Positions 15,754 through 23,070 of a stretch of DNA of 29,346 nucleotides are shown here, piece after piece. The stretch's first letter is position 1. Every line of letters begins with the position of its first letter. The position numbers and the translations under genes were made by a program. This DNA comes from a virus: the IMG/VR virus record IMGVR_UViG_3300043449_001143, positions 1 to 29,346 of that record; one strand, given 5' to 3'. The notes under the pieces are model-generated. The model was not told where the DNA came from. It ran no database searches and worked only from the letters and a program-made list of their open reading frames with translations.

Positions 15754-17342
15754 GCGATCGGTGGACCGAGGCTGAACTGCGCGGCGAGATCTACTGGGTG
15801 CTATCCATCCAGTGGGCCGGCGGTACGTTCTACCTGTCCACCGACTCGCTCTACATCACAGACGGCGCGGACACGATCACCACGACGCCCGACCTTGTGG
15901 ATTACCCGGCGGTCGAGGAAGCCCTCGAGATCTGGAGCGTCGAGGCTCCGCGCCTCTCGGTGCCGCTCTCGTTCATCCTTCCGGTCGATGTGCCTGGACT
16001 GATCGCCGAGGGGCACGCCCTCGACGGCGCAGTGGGCGAGCTGTCGCAGTGGGCAGCGGGTACGGACTGGGACGAGCGCCGCGTCGTGGTGAGCGGGAAG
16101 CTGGTCGATCCCGAGTACGGCGCCGAGTGGGAGCCCGTTACGTGCTCGCTCGAGGAGATGGTCGCCGACGATCAGACGACGCTCCCCGTACAGCCGATCA
16201 CGATCGCCTCGTGGCTCGCCGAGGCGGTGGCGGGGACGAGCGCAGCACAGGCAGGCGATACCGGCGTGATCGTGCCGATGGTGTGGGGCACCCCCGGCGC
16301 AACGACTGCGGCCGGTAGCCCGGCTCCGGTTATCGGGACGAGCGGCTCGCTGGTATACCTGGGCATCGCGTGCCACTACGTGGAGGCGTTCTCGGTGGAC
16401 ATCATCGATAGCGCCGGCACGACGGAGACGTTCCCGGTTTACTACACCGACGTGCGGTCCTACTTCGGCGTGACGCGCGGGATGCCGGTCGTCGCGTGGG
16501 TCGTGCTCAACACGGGCACCACGTCGCTCGTGCTGACCGACCCGCTCTTCGCCATCTGGAACAACGGTGCGGCGCTCGTGGACGAGAGCAGTCAGGCCAT
16601 CCGCGGAGTGGGTGACCTGCTCGGGCACGTCCTTCGCACATCGGCGCTGCGTGTGGACTACGGCCGCGTTGATGCCGTGCGTCCCTTGTTGAACCAGTAC
16701 CAGACGAGCGGCTACATCGATGAGGTCGTGGCGCTCGGGGAGTACATCACCGAGGTGCTCGGCGCCGTGTTCCCCTTCGCGATGGCTGGCGGGCAGGGCG
16801 GTGTCTACCCGTTCCTGTGGCCGGTCTACCCGAACGCCACGTCGGCTATCACGGTCCTATCGACCGACCTCGACCCGAACCTCGAGCGCGTCGGGCGCAT
16901 CTCTTACGAAGGCTCTGACGAGGTCGCCACCGACATCGAGCTCCGGTACACCTGGAACCCGCAGACCGAGGGCTACATGGTCGCCCGCTCGGTGGGCGGC
17001 GAGGTGTCCGTCGCGGACCCCGACCGCATCACGATCGCGCAACTCATCGGGCCGAGGTCGCGCTACGGTCTGCGGCGCAGAGTGCTCGAGACGACGGTCG
17101 TGCATGACGCCGTGACAGCGAGTAAGGTGCTCCTCGCGCAGGCGGCACGCTACGGACAGCCGGCGCGCATGGTTCAGTACATCGCCCCGCGTCGGTACGG
17201 CTGGCTTCGGCGTGGTGATCTGATCGCGCTCACCGACATCGAGGTCGCGGCATCGTCGCAGCTCTGCCTTATCGAAGGCGTGCAGTGGACCGAGGACGGC
17301 GCGCTTACGCTCACGCTGCGATACATCGAGGCGGGGGCCTGA
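15750..17342 (+). CDS. Tail tip or baseplate hub protein
   Basis: This 530-residue protein overlaps the preceding stop by 4 bases. It is rich in strands and has a middle helical section around 290-345 (GVGDLLGHVLRTSALRVDYG). The end reads like a tip-hub domain, with GDLIALTDIEV and QLCLIEGVQWTEDGALTLTL, the pattern of a protein that meets the tube and closes the tail. Position between the large tail protein and the fibre-type genes agrees with a hub or tail-associated protein. No peptidoglycan hydrolase motif is visible. Exact equivalence with a lambda-type component is uncertain. Confidence 0.7.
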   Translation: MSDRWTEAELRGEIYWVLSIQWAGGTFYLSTDSLYITDGADTITTTPDLVDYPAVEEALEIWSVEAPRLSVPLSFILPVDVPGLIAEGHALDGAVGELSQWAAGTDWDERRVVVSGKLVDPEYGAEWEPVTCSLEEMVADDQTTLPVQPITIASWLAEAVAGTSAAQAGDTGVIVPMVWGTPGATTAAGSPAPVIGTSGSLVYLGIACHYVEAFSVDIIDSAGTTETFPVYYTDVRSYFGVTRGMPVVAWVVLNTGTTSLVLTDPLFAIWNNGAALVDESSQAIRGVGDLLGHVLRTSALRVDYGRVDAVRPLLNQYQTSGYIDEVVALGEYITEVLGAVFPFAMAGGQGGVYPFLWPVYPNATSAITVLSTDLDPNLERVGRISYEGSDEVATDIELRYTWNPQTEGYMVARSVGGEVSVADPDRITIAQLIGPRSRYGLRRRVLETTVVHDAVTASKVLLAQAARYGQPARMVQYIAPRRYGWLRRGDLIALTDIEVAASSQLCLIEGVQWTEDGALTLTLRYIEAGA

Positions 17343-17875
17343 TGGCACGCGTACCGCTCACACGGAATAGTACCGGACAGTTCGCCCGCGTGGCGCAGCT
17401 GGTCGCTGGGTCGAACGTGACGATCTCCGAGAGCCTTACCGGCGAGGTGCTCACGGTGACGGTTGCCGCGTCGGGTGGCGGCGGTGGCGGTGGGACGCCG
17501 GCCTCATCGGTCGTGTCGGAGCAGTCCTTCGGACAGAGCCCGGCCGTAGGAACCTCGACGGATTACGCACGCGGGGATCACACGCACGGCACGCCAGCCG
17601 TCCCCGCTCACTCTGCCCTGTCCTCGCTCGGATGGACCTCGAGCGGGCACACGGGCAGCAACACGAGCGTCGCAGCGTTCGATGGATCTGGCGCAGCGCA
17701 GGCAGTGCAGGCGACCGCAGATGAGACGATGCTCGTTCGTCGTGGTGGAACGCTCCAGTGGGTAGCCATCGTAGCGGCTCTTTCGTTGATGAACGATCCC
17801 GAGGTGGACGAGGACTTCATCCTCGACCAGATCACCACGTCTAGCGCCGAAGTGGCGCCGGGGGTCATCTCCTAA
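17342..17875 (+). CDS. Short tail fibre or fibre-base protein with HxH metal-type motif
   Basis: This is a 177-residue protein overlapping its upstream neighbour by one base. The N-terminal strands (ARVAQLVAGSNVTISESLTG) are followed by a run of seven glycines (about 45-51). DYARGDHTHG follows at about 74-83. The DHTHG motif is widespread in trimeric phage fibres and spikes, where the two histidines can bind a metal ion on the trimer axis. An Ala/Ser-rich section and an acidic helix (DPEVDEDFILDQI) end the protein. It probably connects the tail tip to a receptor-binding part encoded next. Confidence 0.75.
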   Translation: MARVPLTRNSTGQFARVAQLVAGSNVTISESLTGEVLTVTVAASGGGGGGGTPASSVVSEQSFGQSPAVGTSTDYARGDHTHGTPAVPAHSALSSLGWTSSGHTGSNTSVAAFDGSGAAQAVQATADETMLVRRGGTLQWVAIVAALSLMNDPEVDEDFILDQITTSSAEVAPGVIS

Positions 17876-18855
17876 TGGCACTCACTCCGCTCAACTGGAA
17901 GTATGTCGGTACGGCCACGCTCGCGTCCAGCACAGTGCCGAACATGCTCGACGCGATCTATACACTAGGGACGGCTACGACCTATGCGAACGGCACGACG
18001 CGCACGCCCGGCAGTAATAGCGCCTGGACATGGGCGCGTCAGCAGATCGCCGGCACGACCGAGGCCGCATACGGCAACCCACCGACGAACGCGCTCGGTA
18101 TGCGGTACATCGTCGGAGGAACGACCTCGACTGCGCGTGCATACACGCTTCTGACGCCGGACACGACGACCTCCGTCAACCTGATCGTTGCCGGCATGAA
18201 CCGAGGCAGCGGGGCCTATGGCAACTGGTACGACGCGCAGCCGTTCACGTCGGGCTTCTCGGGCTACTGGCGTGCATCGCGTCTGTTTTCTTCGATAGCC
18301 TACGACCGGGTGGCGATGTGGGAGTCTCAAGAGGGCTGCATTATCCAGATGTTCGTAGCTTCTTCCGCTGTATCTACGTCAACGCTTGCGATCGGCGCGC
18401 TCATTGACCCGCTTTCAACGGCAGCGGGAACGGCAGAGAGCGATGGGCGCATCTACTGCATGAGCGCGCAAGGAAGCACGACCAATATGTCCGCGACGTG
18501 GGCGAGCATCGGAGCCGCCGACGGCGGTTTCCTCGGGCACTACACCGTAAACATCAGCTCACACTTCGGCGCGTTCAATAACGGAGCCACCACGGTCACC
18601 GGTCTGATCCGCACGCTAGCGCCGATGATCTCGACCTCCTTCCCGACCGGGTGGGCCAACCGTGCAGGCGAGATCCCGCGGATCCCCGTACAGGTCAGTC
18701 AGTTCAACTCGACCTATTGGGGCCAGCTGCGCGAGATGTACTACACCACAGACGCGTCCAGCACGACAACGTGGCGCTATCTCGGCGTGGAGCAGGGATA
18801 TATCGTGGCCTACCATCCATCCACCGGGGGCGATGCCCTGATGCTGAAGGTCTGA
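17875..18855 (+). CDS. Tail-associated, possibly receptor-binding, protein
   Basis: This is a 326-residue protein, coupled to the fibre gene by a one-base overlap (TAATG). The sequence is rich in Ser, Thr, Gly and aromatic residues and mostly beta-like, as in secreted or virion surface proteins, with no charged coiled coil. Segments such as WTWARQQIAGTTEAAYGNPP and YGNWYDAQPFTSGFSGYW suggest a compact globular domain. Its position after the fibre gene and its composition are consistent with a receptor-binding tip. No family is recognised, so this is inference from context. Confidence 0.65.
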   Translation: MALTPLNWKYVGTATLASSTVPNMLDAIYTLGTATTYANGTTRTPGSNSAWTWARQQIAGTTEAAYGNPPTNALGMRYIVGGTTSTARAYTLLTPDTTTSVNLIVAGMNRGSGAYGNWYDAQPFTSGFSGYWRASRLFSSIAYDRVAMWESQEGCIIQMFVASSAVSTSTLAIGALIDPLSTAAGTAESDGRIYCMSAQGSTTNMSATWASIGAADGGFLGHYTVNISSHFGAFNNGATTVTGLIRTLAPMISTSFPTGWANRAGEIPRIPVQVSQFNSTYWGQLREMYYTTDASSTTTWRYLGVEQGYIVAYHPSTGGDALMLKV

Positions 18856-18856
18856 C

Positions 18857-19045
18857 ATGGACTGCACCGATTACATCCTCTCCGTCGTGTCGGCGAACCC
18901 GAGCGTCGTTACGATCGATCTTCAGGCGGGCGCCACTGTGGACGCCACGCGCCTCCCGGCTGGTGTGACGGTCGAGCCGTGGGCAGAGGACTGGAGCGAG
19001 GGCCTCGACGCGAACGGCACTCTGGTCGTGCGTTTCCGAGCGTAA
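18857..19045 (+). CDS. Very small beta-rich protein
   Basis: This is a 62-residue protein whose ATG lies one base after the preceding TGA. The sequence alternates short strands (DYILSVVSANPSVVTIDLQA, then GVTVEPWAEDW and GTLVVRFRA), consistent with a small beta domain. It is acidic overall. It sits between the presumed receptor-binding gene and the membrane protein gene. It may be a tail accessory or fibre-capping protein, but nothing in it identifies a function. Confidence 0.55.
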   Translation: MDCTDYILSVVSANPSVVTIDLQAGATVDATRLPAGVTVEPWAEDWSEGLDANGTLVVRFRA

Positions 19046-19078
19046 TGCGCTAGTATCGGGCCATCGGATGGGGGTCTG

Positions 19079-19354
19079 ATGGGCGCAGAAACACCGACAG
19101 CGTGGACGCAGAAGCTCGTTCCCGTGCCTGTGTGGGCGCTCCTTGTGCTCGGTGCGGCGATGGCCGGCGGCGGTGGGATGCTAGGGATGTCCCAGGCCGA
19201 AGCCTCGGGGACCATCGACCCGGCACAGATGGAGCAGATGCTCTCCTCGCAGCGCCGCATCGAGGGTCGCCTCGACGCTATCGAGCGCCAGCTGGCGACT
19301 GTCGCCGCGATGGCCCACACGCACACCGGAGTGATCAATGCCCCTGTCCCCTGA
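19079..19354 (+). CDS. Small single-span membrane protein, holin or spanin candidate
   Basis: This is a 91-residue protein with GGGGG upstream of its ATG. One membrane span lies at about residues 15-38 (VPVWALLVLGAAMAGGGGML). A helical segment follows (about 48-76, MEQMLSSQRRIEGRLDAIER), predicted to form a coiled coil. A single span plus coiled coil upstream of an endolysin fits a phage lysis accessory such as a holin or an inner-membrane spanin. It could also be a virion-associated membrane protein. The next gene starts 17 bases inside its end. Confidence 0.6.
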   Translation: MGAETPTAWTQKLVPVPVWALLVLGAAMAGGGGMLGMSQAEASGTIDPAQMEQMLSSQRRIEGRLDAIERQLATVAAMAHTHTGVINAPVP

Positions 19355-19523
19355 CGAGATCGTCAAGCTCCCCGCCGAGGTCGTCGTGCTCCTCGACGCG
19401 ATCAAGGATGCCCGCGCGGTCGACGGCGACGGCGGCACGAAGATCACCCGTGCAGAGCGCCGCAAGCTGCTCGCGCTCGCTGGCAAGCTCGTGTACCTGC
19501 TCACCATCGACGCCCTCGACTAG
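19338..19523 (+). CDS. Small protein with a degenerate EF-hand-like loop
   Basis: This is a 61-residue helical protein that overlaps the previous gene by 17 bases. Two helices (SPDEIVKLPAEVVVLLDAIK and RAERRKLLALAGKLVYLL) flank a loop, DGDGGTKITRAE, at about residues 29-40. The loop keeps acidic residues at positions 1, 3 and 12 and Ile at position 8 of a calcium-binding EF-hand, but has Thr where Gly is usual at position 6. Calcium binding is therefore possible, not established. Its place in the lysis region is its only functional hint. Confidence 0.6.
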   Translation: MPLSPDEIVKLPAEVVVLLDAIKDARAVDGDGGTKITRAERRKLLALAGKLVYLLTIDALD

Positions 19524-19531
19524 GAGGCCAC

Positions 19532-19882
19532 ATGCCTGCTCTCGACCTCTCCGGTATCAAGCAGTATCCGTACGTCTCCAGCACGACGACGCCGGGCACC
19601 TCGAACCTGTGCCGGATCATTCTCCTCCCCCAGGGCGTCAGCCTCCAGATCACGCTCAACAACCGAGACAACGCCACAAAAGGGCTTGCCTTCAGCTTTG
19701 ACCAGACCCTCACGGATGGCGGCGCCGCGCCGCCTACCTACTTCAGCGTAGCCGACTCCGTGGTAATGAAGTGCAGCCGCAACCGCATCAGTGGGTTCTC
19801 CGGCGTCACGCAGGTCGCAGTCTTCGCGCCGTCGCACACGTCCGTCAACTGCGAGATCCTCATCGAAGAGGACGGCATCTGA
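19532..19882 (+). CDS. Small beta-rich protein, possible virion or decoration protein
   Basis: This 116-residue protein has a strong TAGGAGG ribosome site. It is dominated by beta strands (RIILLPQGVSLQITLNNRDN, GVTQVAVFAP and CEILIEEDGI) with a Ser/Thr-rich middle, like a small beta sandwich. There is no signal peptide or membrane segment. It sits between the EF-hand-like gene and a membrane protein gene, and its stop overlaps the next start. A structural role is more likely than a lysis role, judged only on composition. Confidence 0.6.
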   Translation: MPALDLSGIKQYPYVSSTTTPGTSNLCRIILLPQGVSLQITLNNRDNATKGLAFSFDQTLTDGGAAPPTYFSVADSVVMKCSRNRISGFSGVTQVAVFAPSHTSVNCEILIEEDGI

Positions 19883-20421
19883 TGGACCCGATCCACGTCG
19901 AGGAACCTGCTCCCGCGGTGACTGCTCCTGAGCAGACGCCCGAGAAAGACGCCATCGTGGCGAGCGTGACGGATGACGCCGCGCTCATCGCCCACGAGGC
20001 GCAGGCCGCGACCCCGTCGCCCGAGGAGATCGTCACGATCGCCCAGGGCGCGCAGGACGGCGGGATGATCGGCGTGGTCCTCGCCATCGTTGCGGTCCTC
20101 GGTGGCGGCGCCGGGTGGAAGTTCTACAGCCAGCACAGCAAGCAGAAGGCCGACCTCGCCGCGAAGCAAGCTGAACTCGCGCACGACCTCGCTATGGCAG
20201 AGATCAATGCGAAGATGCAGGTCCCTACCGTGAGCCCGCCGCCGTGCGTGGCAGCGCACACGTCCCTCGAGGCGCGTATCGCCGCGGTCGAGGCCAAAGC
20301 CTCTCGCATGACCTCGATCGACTTTCCCGACGACTTCGACGCCGAACTCTTGATCGCGCGCGTCGAGAAGCTCGAGAAGGCCGCGAAGAAGAAGCCCGCG
20401 CCCGCAGGGAGGAAGCCGTGA
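19882..20421 (+). CDS. Membrane protein with coiled coil, holin or spanin candidate next to the endolysin
   Basis: This is a 179-residue protein starting one base inside the preceding stop. The first 60 residues are acidic and Pro/Ala-rich (VEEPAPAVTAPEQTPEKDA). One membrane span follows at about 69-90 (GMIGVVLAIVAVLGGGAGW), then a charged coiled coil (about 92-118, KQKADLAAKQAELAHDLAM) and a second one near 155-170. The C-terminus is very basic (KAAKKKPAPAGRKP). The endolysin starts 4 bases before its end. This arrangement suits a protein that gives the endolysin access to the wall, though its span is internal rather than near the N-terminus as in typical spanins. Confidence 0.6.
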   Translation: MDPIHVEEPAPAVTAPEQTPEKDAIVASVTDDAALIAHEAQAATPSPEEIVTIAQGAQDGGMIGVVLAIVAVLGGGAGWKFYSQHSKQKADLAAKQAELAHDLAMAEINAKMQVPTVSPPPCVAAHTSLEARIAAVEAKASRMTSIDFPDDFDAELLIARVEKLEKAAKKKPAPAGRKP

Positions 20422-20873
20422 ACCTGTCCCCGCACTTCACGTTCGATGAGCTCACACGCACCGGTCAGACGGCGCTCCAGGGCGTCAACCGTCAGGAGGC
20501 GCAGGCGTGTATGCCCGCGCTGACCGCGCTTGCGACCACGGTCCTCGAGCCCATCCGGGCGAAGTTCGGCGCCGTTCGGATCAACAGCGCGTTTCGTGGA
20601 CCTGCGGTCAACACGGCGGTGGGCGGGAGCAAGACCTCGCAGCACATGAGCGGGCAGGCCGCGGACATTGTGGTGCCCGGCGTGGCCCTTGAAGTCGTCT
20701 TCGCGTGGATCGTGAAGGAGAGCGGGCTTCCGTTCGGACAGGCGATCCTCGAAGGCCCCGGCGGCAAGGTGTCGTGGATCCACATCAGTCTCGGCGAGCC
20801 TTGGCGTGCGAAGGACAAGTCGCGTCAGGCGCTCACCTGGGACGGCAAGACCTACGCGGCATGGAAGGGCTAG
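20418..20873 (+). CDS. Endolysin, zinc peptidase of the M15 family
   Basis: This 151-residue enzyme should cut peptide cross-links of peptidoglycan to free progeny. It starts at GTG overlapping the previous stop, with GGGAGGAAG just upstream. The N-terminus, SPHFTFDELTRT, is typical of the peptidase M15A group. Zinc ligands are visible: His76 and Asp83 in SQHMSGQAADIVV and His122 in WIHISL. RINSAFRGPAVNTAVGGSKT marks the conserved middle. There is no signal peptide or cell-wall-binding domain, so export would rely on the membrane proteins encoded just upstream. A tail-linked lysin is the alternative, but the position at the end of the late operon favours lysis. Confidence 0.88.
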   Translation: MNLSPHFTFDELTRTGQTALQGVNRQEAQACMPALTALATTVLEPIRAKFGAVRINSAFRGPAVNTAVGGSKTSQHMSGQAADIVVPGVALEVVFAWIVKESGLPFGQAILEGPGGKVSWIHISLGEPWRAKDKSRQALTWDGKTYAAWKG

Positions 20874-21190
20874 ACGTTTCGTGTACGGTCGAGGTCGGCG
20901 AGGTGCTGTCCATCGCCGACCCTCGACTACACGACTGCGCGTGGCCCGAGGGCCTTACATTGACTGCCCACGTCATCGAGGTGGACCCTGTCGTGGTGCG
21001 CGTGCGTGTGACCACGCATCGGCTCTGCAACGAGGCCGAGGACGAGGCCGCGCAGGTCCGGCGCGTGTGGCGCCGTGCCGTCGCAAAGGCGCGTCAGGCG
21101 TGGGGACCAGAGTTCACGGTCGAGACAGTCCGCGGCGACTGCTCGGCTGACGTGCGCTCTGCTGACGTAGACGTGCTCGAGACACGATAG
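20861..21190 (+). CDS. Hypothetical protein at the end of the late operon
   Basis: This is a 109-residue protein. The ATG at 20861 lies inside the last 13 bases of the endolysin gene; a later GTG near 20881 is an alternative. Strands near the start (VSCTVEVGEVLSI, GLTLTAHVIEVDPVVVRVRV) are followed by a basic helix (AAQVRRVWRRAVAKARQAW) and a last strand segment. It ends where the leftward operon also ends, so the two transcripts run into each other. Neither a terminator nor a conserved domain is evident. Function is unknown. Confidence 0.6.
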   Translation: MEGLDVSCTVEVGEVLSIADPRLHDCAWPEGLTLTAHVIEVDPVVVRVRVTTHRLCNEAEDEAAQVRRVWRRAVAKARQAWGPEFTVETVRGDCSADVRSADVDVLETR

Positions 21191-21281
21191 CGGACAGCAC
21201 GCACACGGCGACCCGTGCGAGCAGCTGGACCATCGCACCCACGATGAGCACGATGGTCGCGACGGTTAGCCACGCGAGCAT
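21114..21281 (-). CDS. Tiny membrane protein at the end of the leftward operon
   Basis: A 55-codon frame starts at an ATG (21279-21281 read on the minus strand) 16 bases inside the end of the preceding gene and stops at TGA (21114-21116). The product begins MLAWLTVATIVLIVGAMVQL, continues hydrophobic to about residue 33 and then becomes strongly basic (SRARLRQQSARQ). This gives one or two spans with a positive end facing the cytoplasm. Overlap of 77 bases with the convergent late gene and lack of a strong ribosome site keep confidence moderate. Such small membrane proteins in early operons often modify host or lysis behaviour, but no role can be assigned. Confidence 0.45.
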   Translation of the reverse strand: MLAWLTVATIVLIVGAMVQLLARVAVCVLSAIVSRARLRQQSARQPSSRRGLSRP

Positions 21282-21469
21282 GCTTCGTGGTACGCCGCGC
21301 GCATCTGCCTGTTCTCCTCGCGTACCTGCTCAAGCGCCGCTAGGCCCTCGGCCAGCACCTCACCGGGCGTAACGCCCTGGTGCTCTGGGTTAGCGCAGCG
21401 CCATGCAAGGCGACGGAGAGCGGACTGCGCCCGGTCGATCGCCGGGCAGGTATGACCGGGGGGCTTCAT
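21266..21469 (-). CDS. Small early protein of unknown function
   Basis: This 67-residue protein is coupled to the upstream gene by a 4-base overlap (ATGA) and has GGAGG in front. It has two cysteines (HTCPAI, RCANPEHQG) and is otherwise helical, with an acidic helix (GEVLAEGLAALEQVREENRQ) toward the C-terminus that could dimerise. It belongs to the leftward early operon with the annealing protein and exonuclease. No domain is recognised. Confidence 0.65.
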   Translation of the reverse strand: MKPPGHTCPAIDRAQSALRRLAWRCANPEHQGVTPGEVLAEGLAALEQVREENRQMRAAYHEACSRG

Positions 21470-21909
21470 GGCGCAGCCTCCAGAGCGGCGACGAGGGCCT
21501 CGGCTTCTACTGTATGCACTCCTGCAACTCGGTCATGCGGAGAGCGAAGCCACACGCGCGAGACGCTCCATCCCTTCCCGTTCGGAACGACCGCAAGGCG
21601 TGGTTCCTTGTGATGCTCACGGACGAGCGCAAGCAGGCATCCGAGTGTGGCTGGATCGGTGAGGTCGGGAATGTGCGTGAGGTCTGCCCACAGGTACTCG
21701 GGCACGCCTTCGTTATCGTATGGGTATTCAGACGCGGACACCATCTGCATGCCGTCGTCGTCTCGCATGGCGAGGACGCGACCATGTGGAACAACGATAA
21801 GGCCATGTGTGCTCGTAAAAATCATACATCCTATTGCCATCCCCGGCATCCACTTCCAGCCCTTGCAGGCGACGGCACGGCGAGCGAGTGCGACCTGCTC
21901 ATCGGTCAT
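21466..21909 (-). CDS. Conserved hypothetical phage protein
   Basis: This is a 147-residue protein, minus strand, overlapping its upstream neighbour by 4 bases. Its start, TDEQVALARRAVACKGWKWM, and the later DLTDPATLGCLLALVREHH are patterns I recall from many phage hypotheticals of unknown role, where they occur at opposite ends of a short protein. Between them are strands (CMIFTSTHGLIVVPHGRVL) and an aspartate-rich turn. It has no enzyme motif. As part of the early operon it may act on host processes or replication, but that is only context. Confidence 0.75.
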   Translation of the reverse strand: MTDEQVALARRAVACKGWKWMPGMAIGCMIFTSTHGLIVVPHGRVLAMRDDDGMQMVSASEYPYDNEGVPEYLWADLTHIPDLTDPATLGCLLALVREHHKEPRLAVVPNGKGWSVSRVWLRSPHDRVAGVHTVEAEALVAALEAAP

Positions 21910-22235
21910 CGCTCACTCCGCATCGCCACGTCGATCAGGCTCGCGACCTGGGCGCGGTCCATGTTCTCGGTCGGCTCCACTTTAGTGTATGCACTATTCA
22001 CGTCCACGAGGCCCATCGCCACGGCGGCGCCCTCGGCCTGACGCTGCGCGTCCTCGAGCGACGAGGCCCGGCCGCGCTGGTCGGTGATGGGGTCGCGGGT
22101 CATGAGCTCCCACGAGTAATGACCGGCGGCGCTCTGGTTGACGATGAGGTGCGCCCCGTCACGCAGGGAATGCGTCCAGGCGATGTGCGTGGTCGGCTTG
22201 CTGATGGCGATCACGGTCCAGTCAAGGATGGGCAT
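21906..22235 (-). CDS. Small early protein of unknown function
   Basis: This is a 109-residue protein with GGAG before its ATG, overlapping the end of the exonuclease gene by 14 bases and the next gene by 4. It has an alternating strand start (LDWTVIAISKPTTHIAWTHS), a section YSWELMTRDPITD, a helix (SLEDAQRQAEGAAVAMGLVD) and a last basic helix. This could be a small alpha/beta domain. No motif or family is recognised. Confidence 0.65.
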   Translation of the reverse strand: MPILDWTVIAISKPTTHIAWTHSLRDGAHLIVNQSAAGHYSWELMTRDPITDQRGRASSLEDAQRQAEGAAVAMGLVDVNSAYTKVEPTENMDRAQVASLIDVAMRSER

Positions 22236-22890
22236 CGGAGGCTCCGGAGAGAAGGTGATGGATGCTGCGCGTCAGCAGCACGTCGTTCAAGCAGTACGCC
22301 GTGATGGCGTCCTTCTTGCCGGCGAGCCACATCGGGTGGACCTCGGAGCCGTGCCCGGTCTTGCCCTCTAGGCCGAGCAGCTCGGACAGGTCCGCGAGGC
22401 TCACGCGCTCACGCGATGGGAAGGCCATGTACATGGTGTCGGTGACCATCTTGCGATGCTCTGCGTTCACGTCGTGGAACCATGCCGCGAGGTTGTGCCG
22501 CAGCCGTGCAGCCGTGAGGTGAAGCCGAGGCAGGTCGAACCCGAGCACGTTGTGCCCGACGATGTGAGCCGACCATGCGTCATGCTCACGCAGCCACCAC
22601 TCCAGCTCGGTGAGCATGCGGCGCTCGTTGTCGTCGTCGGTCCCACCGAGGAACGTCATGCCGCGCACCTCCCGGCCGTCATCGAGTGCGGCGCCGATGC
22701 ACGCGATACGCGACACTCGCCAATCGAGGGCCGAGCGTCCCCACTCGCGGTCGAAGTTCTCCTCCACCCACGCGTTGATCGTATCGGGCTTCTTGTGGGT
22801 CGCCGGCACCCTCGAGCGCACGTAGGCGACCTGCCGGTCACGCGACCACGCCAGCGGCGGGAGCGTCTCGATGTCGATGTAGAGGTGCAT
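22222..22890 (-). CDS. 3'-5' exonuclease of the DnaQ-like DEDDy fold
   Basis: This 222-residue protein probably degrades single-stranded DNA ends, and sits in an operon with a strand-annealing protein. Motif I is DIET (Asp6, Glu8). Motif II is GHNVLGFD (Asn114, Asp119). Motif III is YCLND (Tyr199, Asp203), which identifies the Tyr-type DEDD group. It looks like the stand-alone relatives of the exonuclease domain of family B polymerases. The ATG at 22890 overlaps the upstream stop by one base; a GTG at 22893 would add one residue. GAGGAG precedes it. Polymerase motifs are absent. Whether it provides ends for annealing or proofreads for a host polymerase cannot be told. Confidence 0.82.
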   Translation of the reverse strand: MHLYIDIETLPPLAWSRDRQVAYVRSRVPATHKKPDTINAWVEENFDREWGRSALDWRVSRIACIGAALDDGREVRGMTFLGGTDDDNERRMLTELEWWLREHDAWSAHIVGHNVLGFDLPRLHLTAARLRHNLAAWFHDVNAEHRKMVTDTMYMAFPSRERVSLADLSELLGLEGKTGHGSEVHPMWLAGKKDAITAYCLNDVLLTRSIHHLLSGASDAHP

Positions 22891-23039
22891 CACTTCTCCT
22901 CGAGGTAGGGCGCGACGAACATGCCGATCGGCCCGAGCGTGAGCGAGAGCAGCGCCATGGGGACATCACCCGCCCACGCGAACAGGCCGAAGAACACGGC
23001 GGCGGCGAGGGGGGACAGAGCGTAGACGGTAGAGGACAT
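22890..23039 (-). CDS. Tiny two-span membrane protein between the exonuclease and annealing protein
   Basis: This 49-residue frame has a strong AAGGAGA site upstream of its ATG (23037-23039 on the minus strand). It fits neatly between two DNA-metabolism genes, and its TGA overlaps the exonuclease ATG. The sequence MSSTVYALSPLAAAVFFGLF gives one span, then AWAGDVP as a short turn, and MALLSLTLGPIGMFVAPYL a second span. The end is acidic-basic (EEK). Good ribosome site, spacing and coupling support a real gene. Membrane insertion is clear; function is not. Confidence 0.7.
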   Translation of the reverse strand: MSSTVYALSPLAAAVFFGLFAWAGDVPMALLSLTLGPIGMFVAPYLEEK

Positions 23040-23070
23040 GAGTGGATCTCCTTAAACGTAGATGGGTGGA

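Noticed and set aside
17479-17501. Slippery G-rich run in the fibre gene as a frameshift site.
   Set aside because: It is a run of glycine codons, and the downstream frame continues correctly into the DHTHG motif without any shift.
12448-18855. Diversity-generating retroelement acting on tail genes.
   Set aside because: No reverse transcriptase gene or template-like copy of a tail segment was seen.
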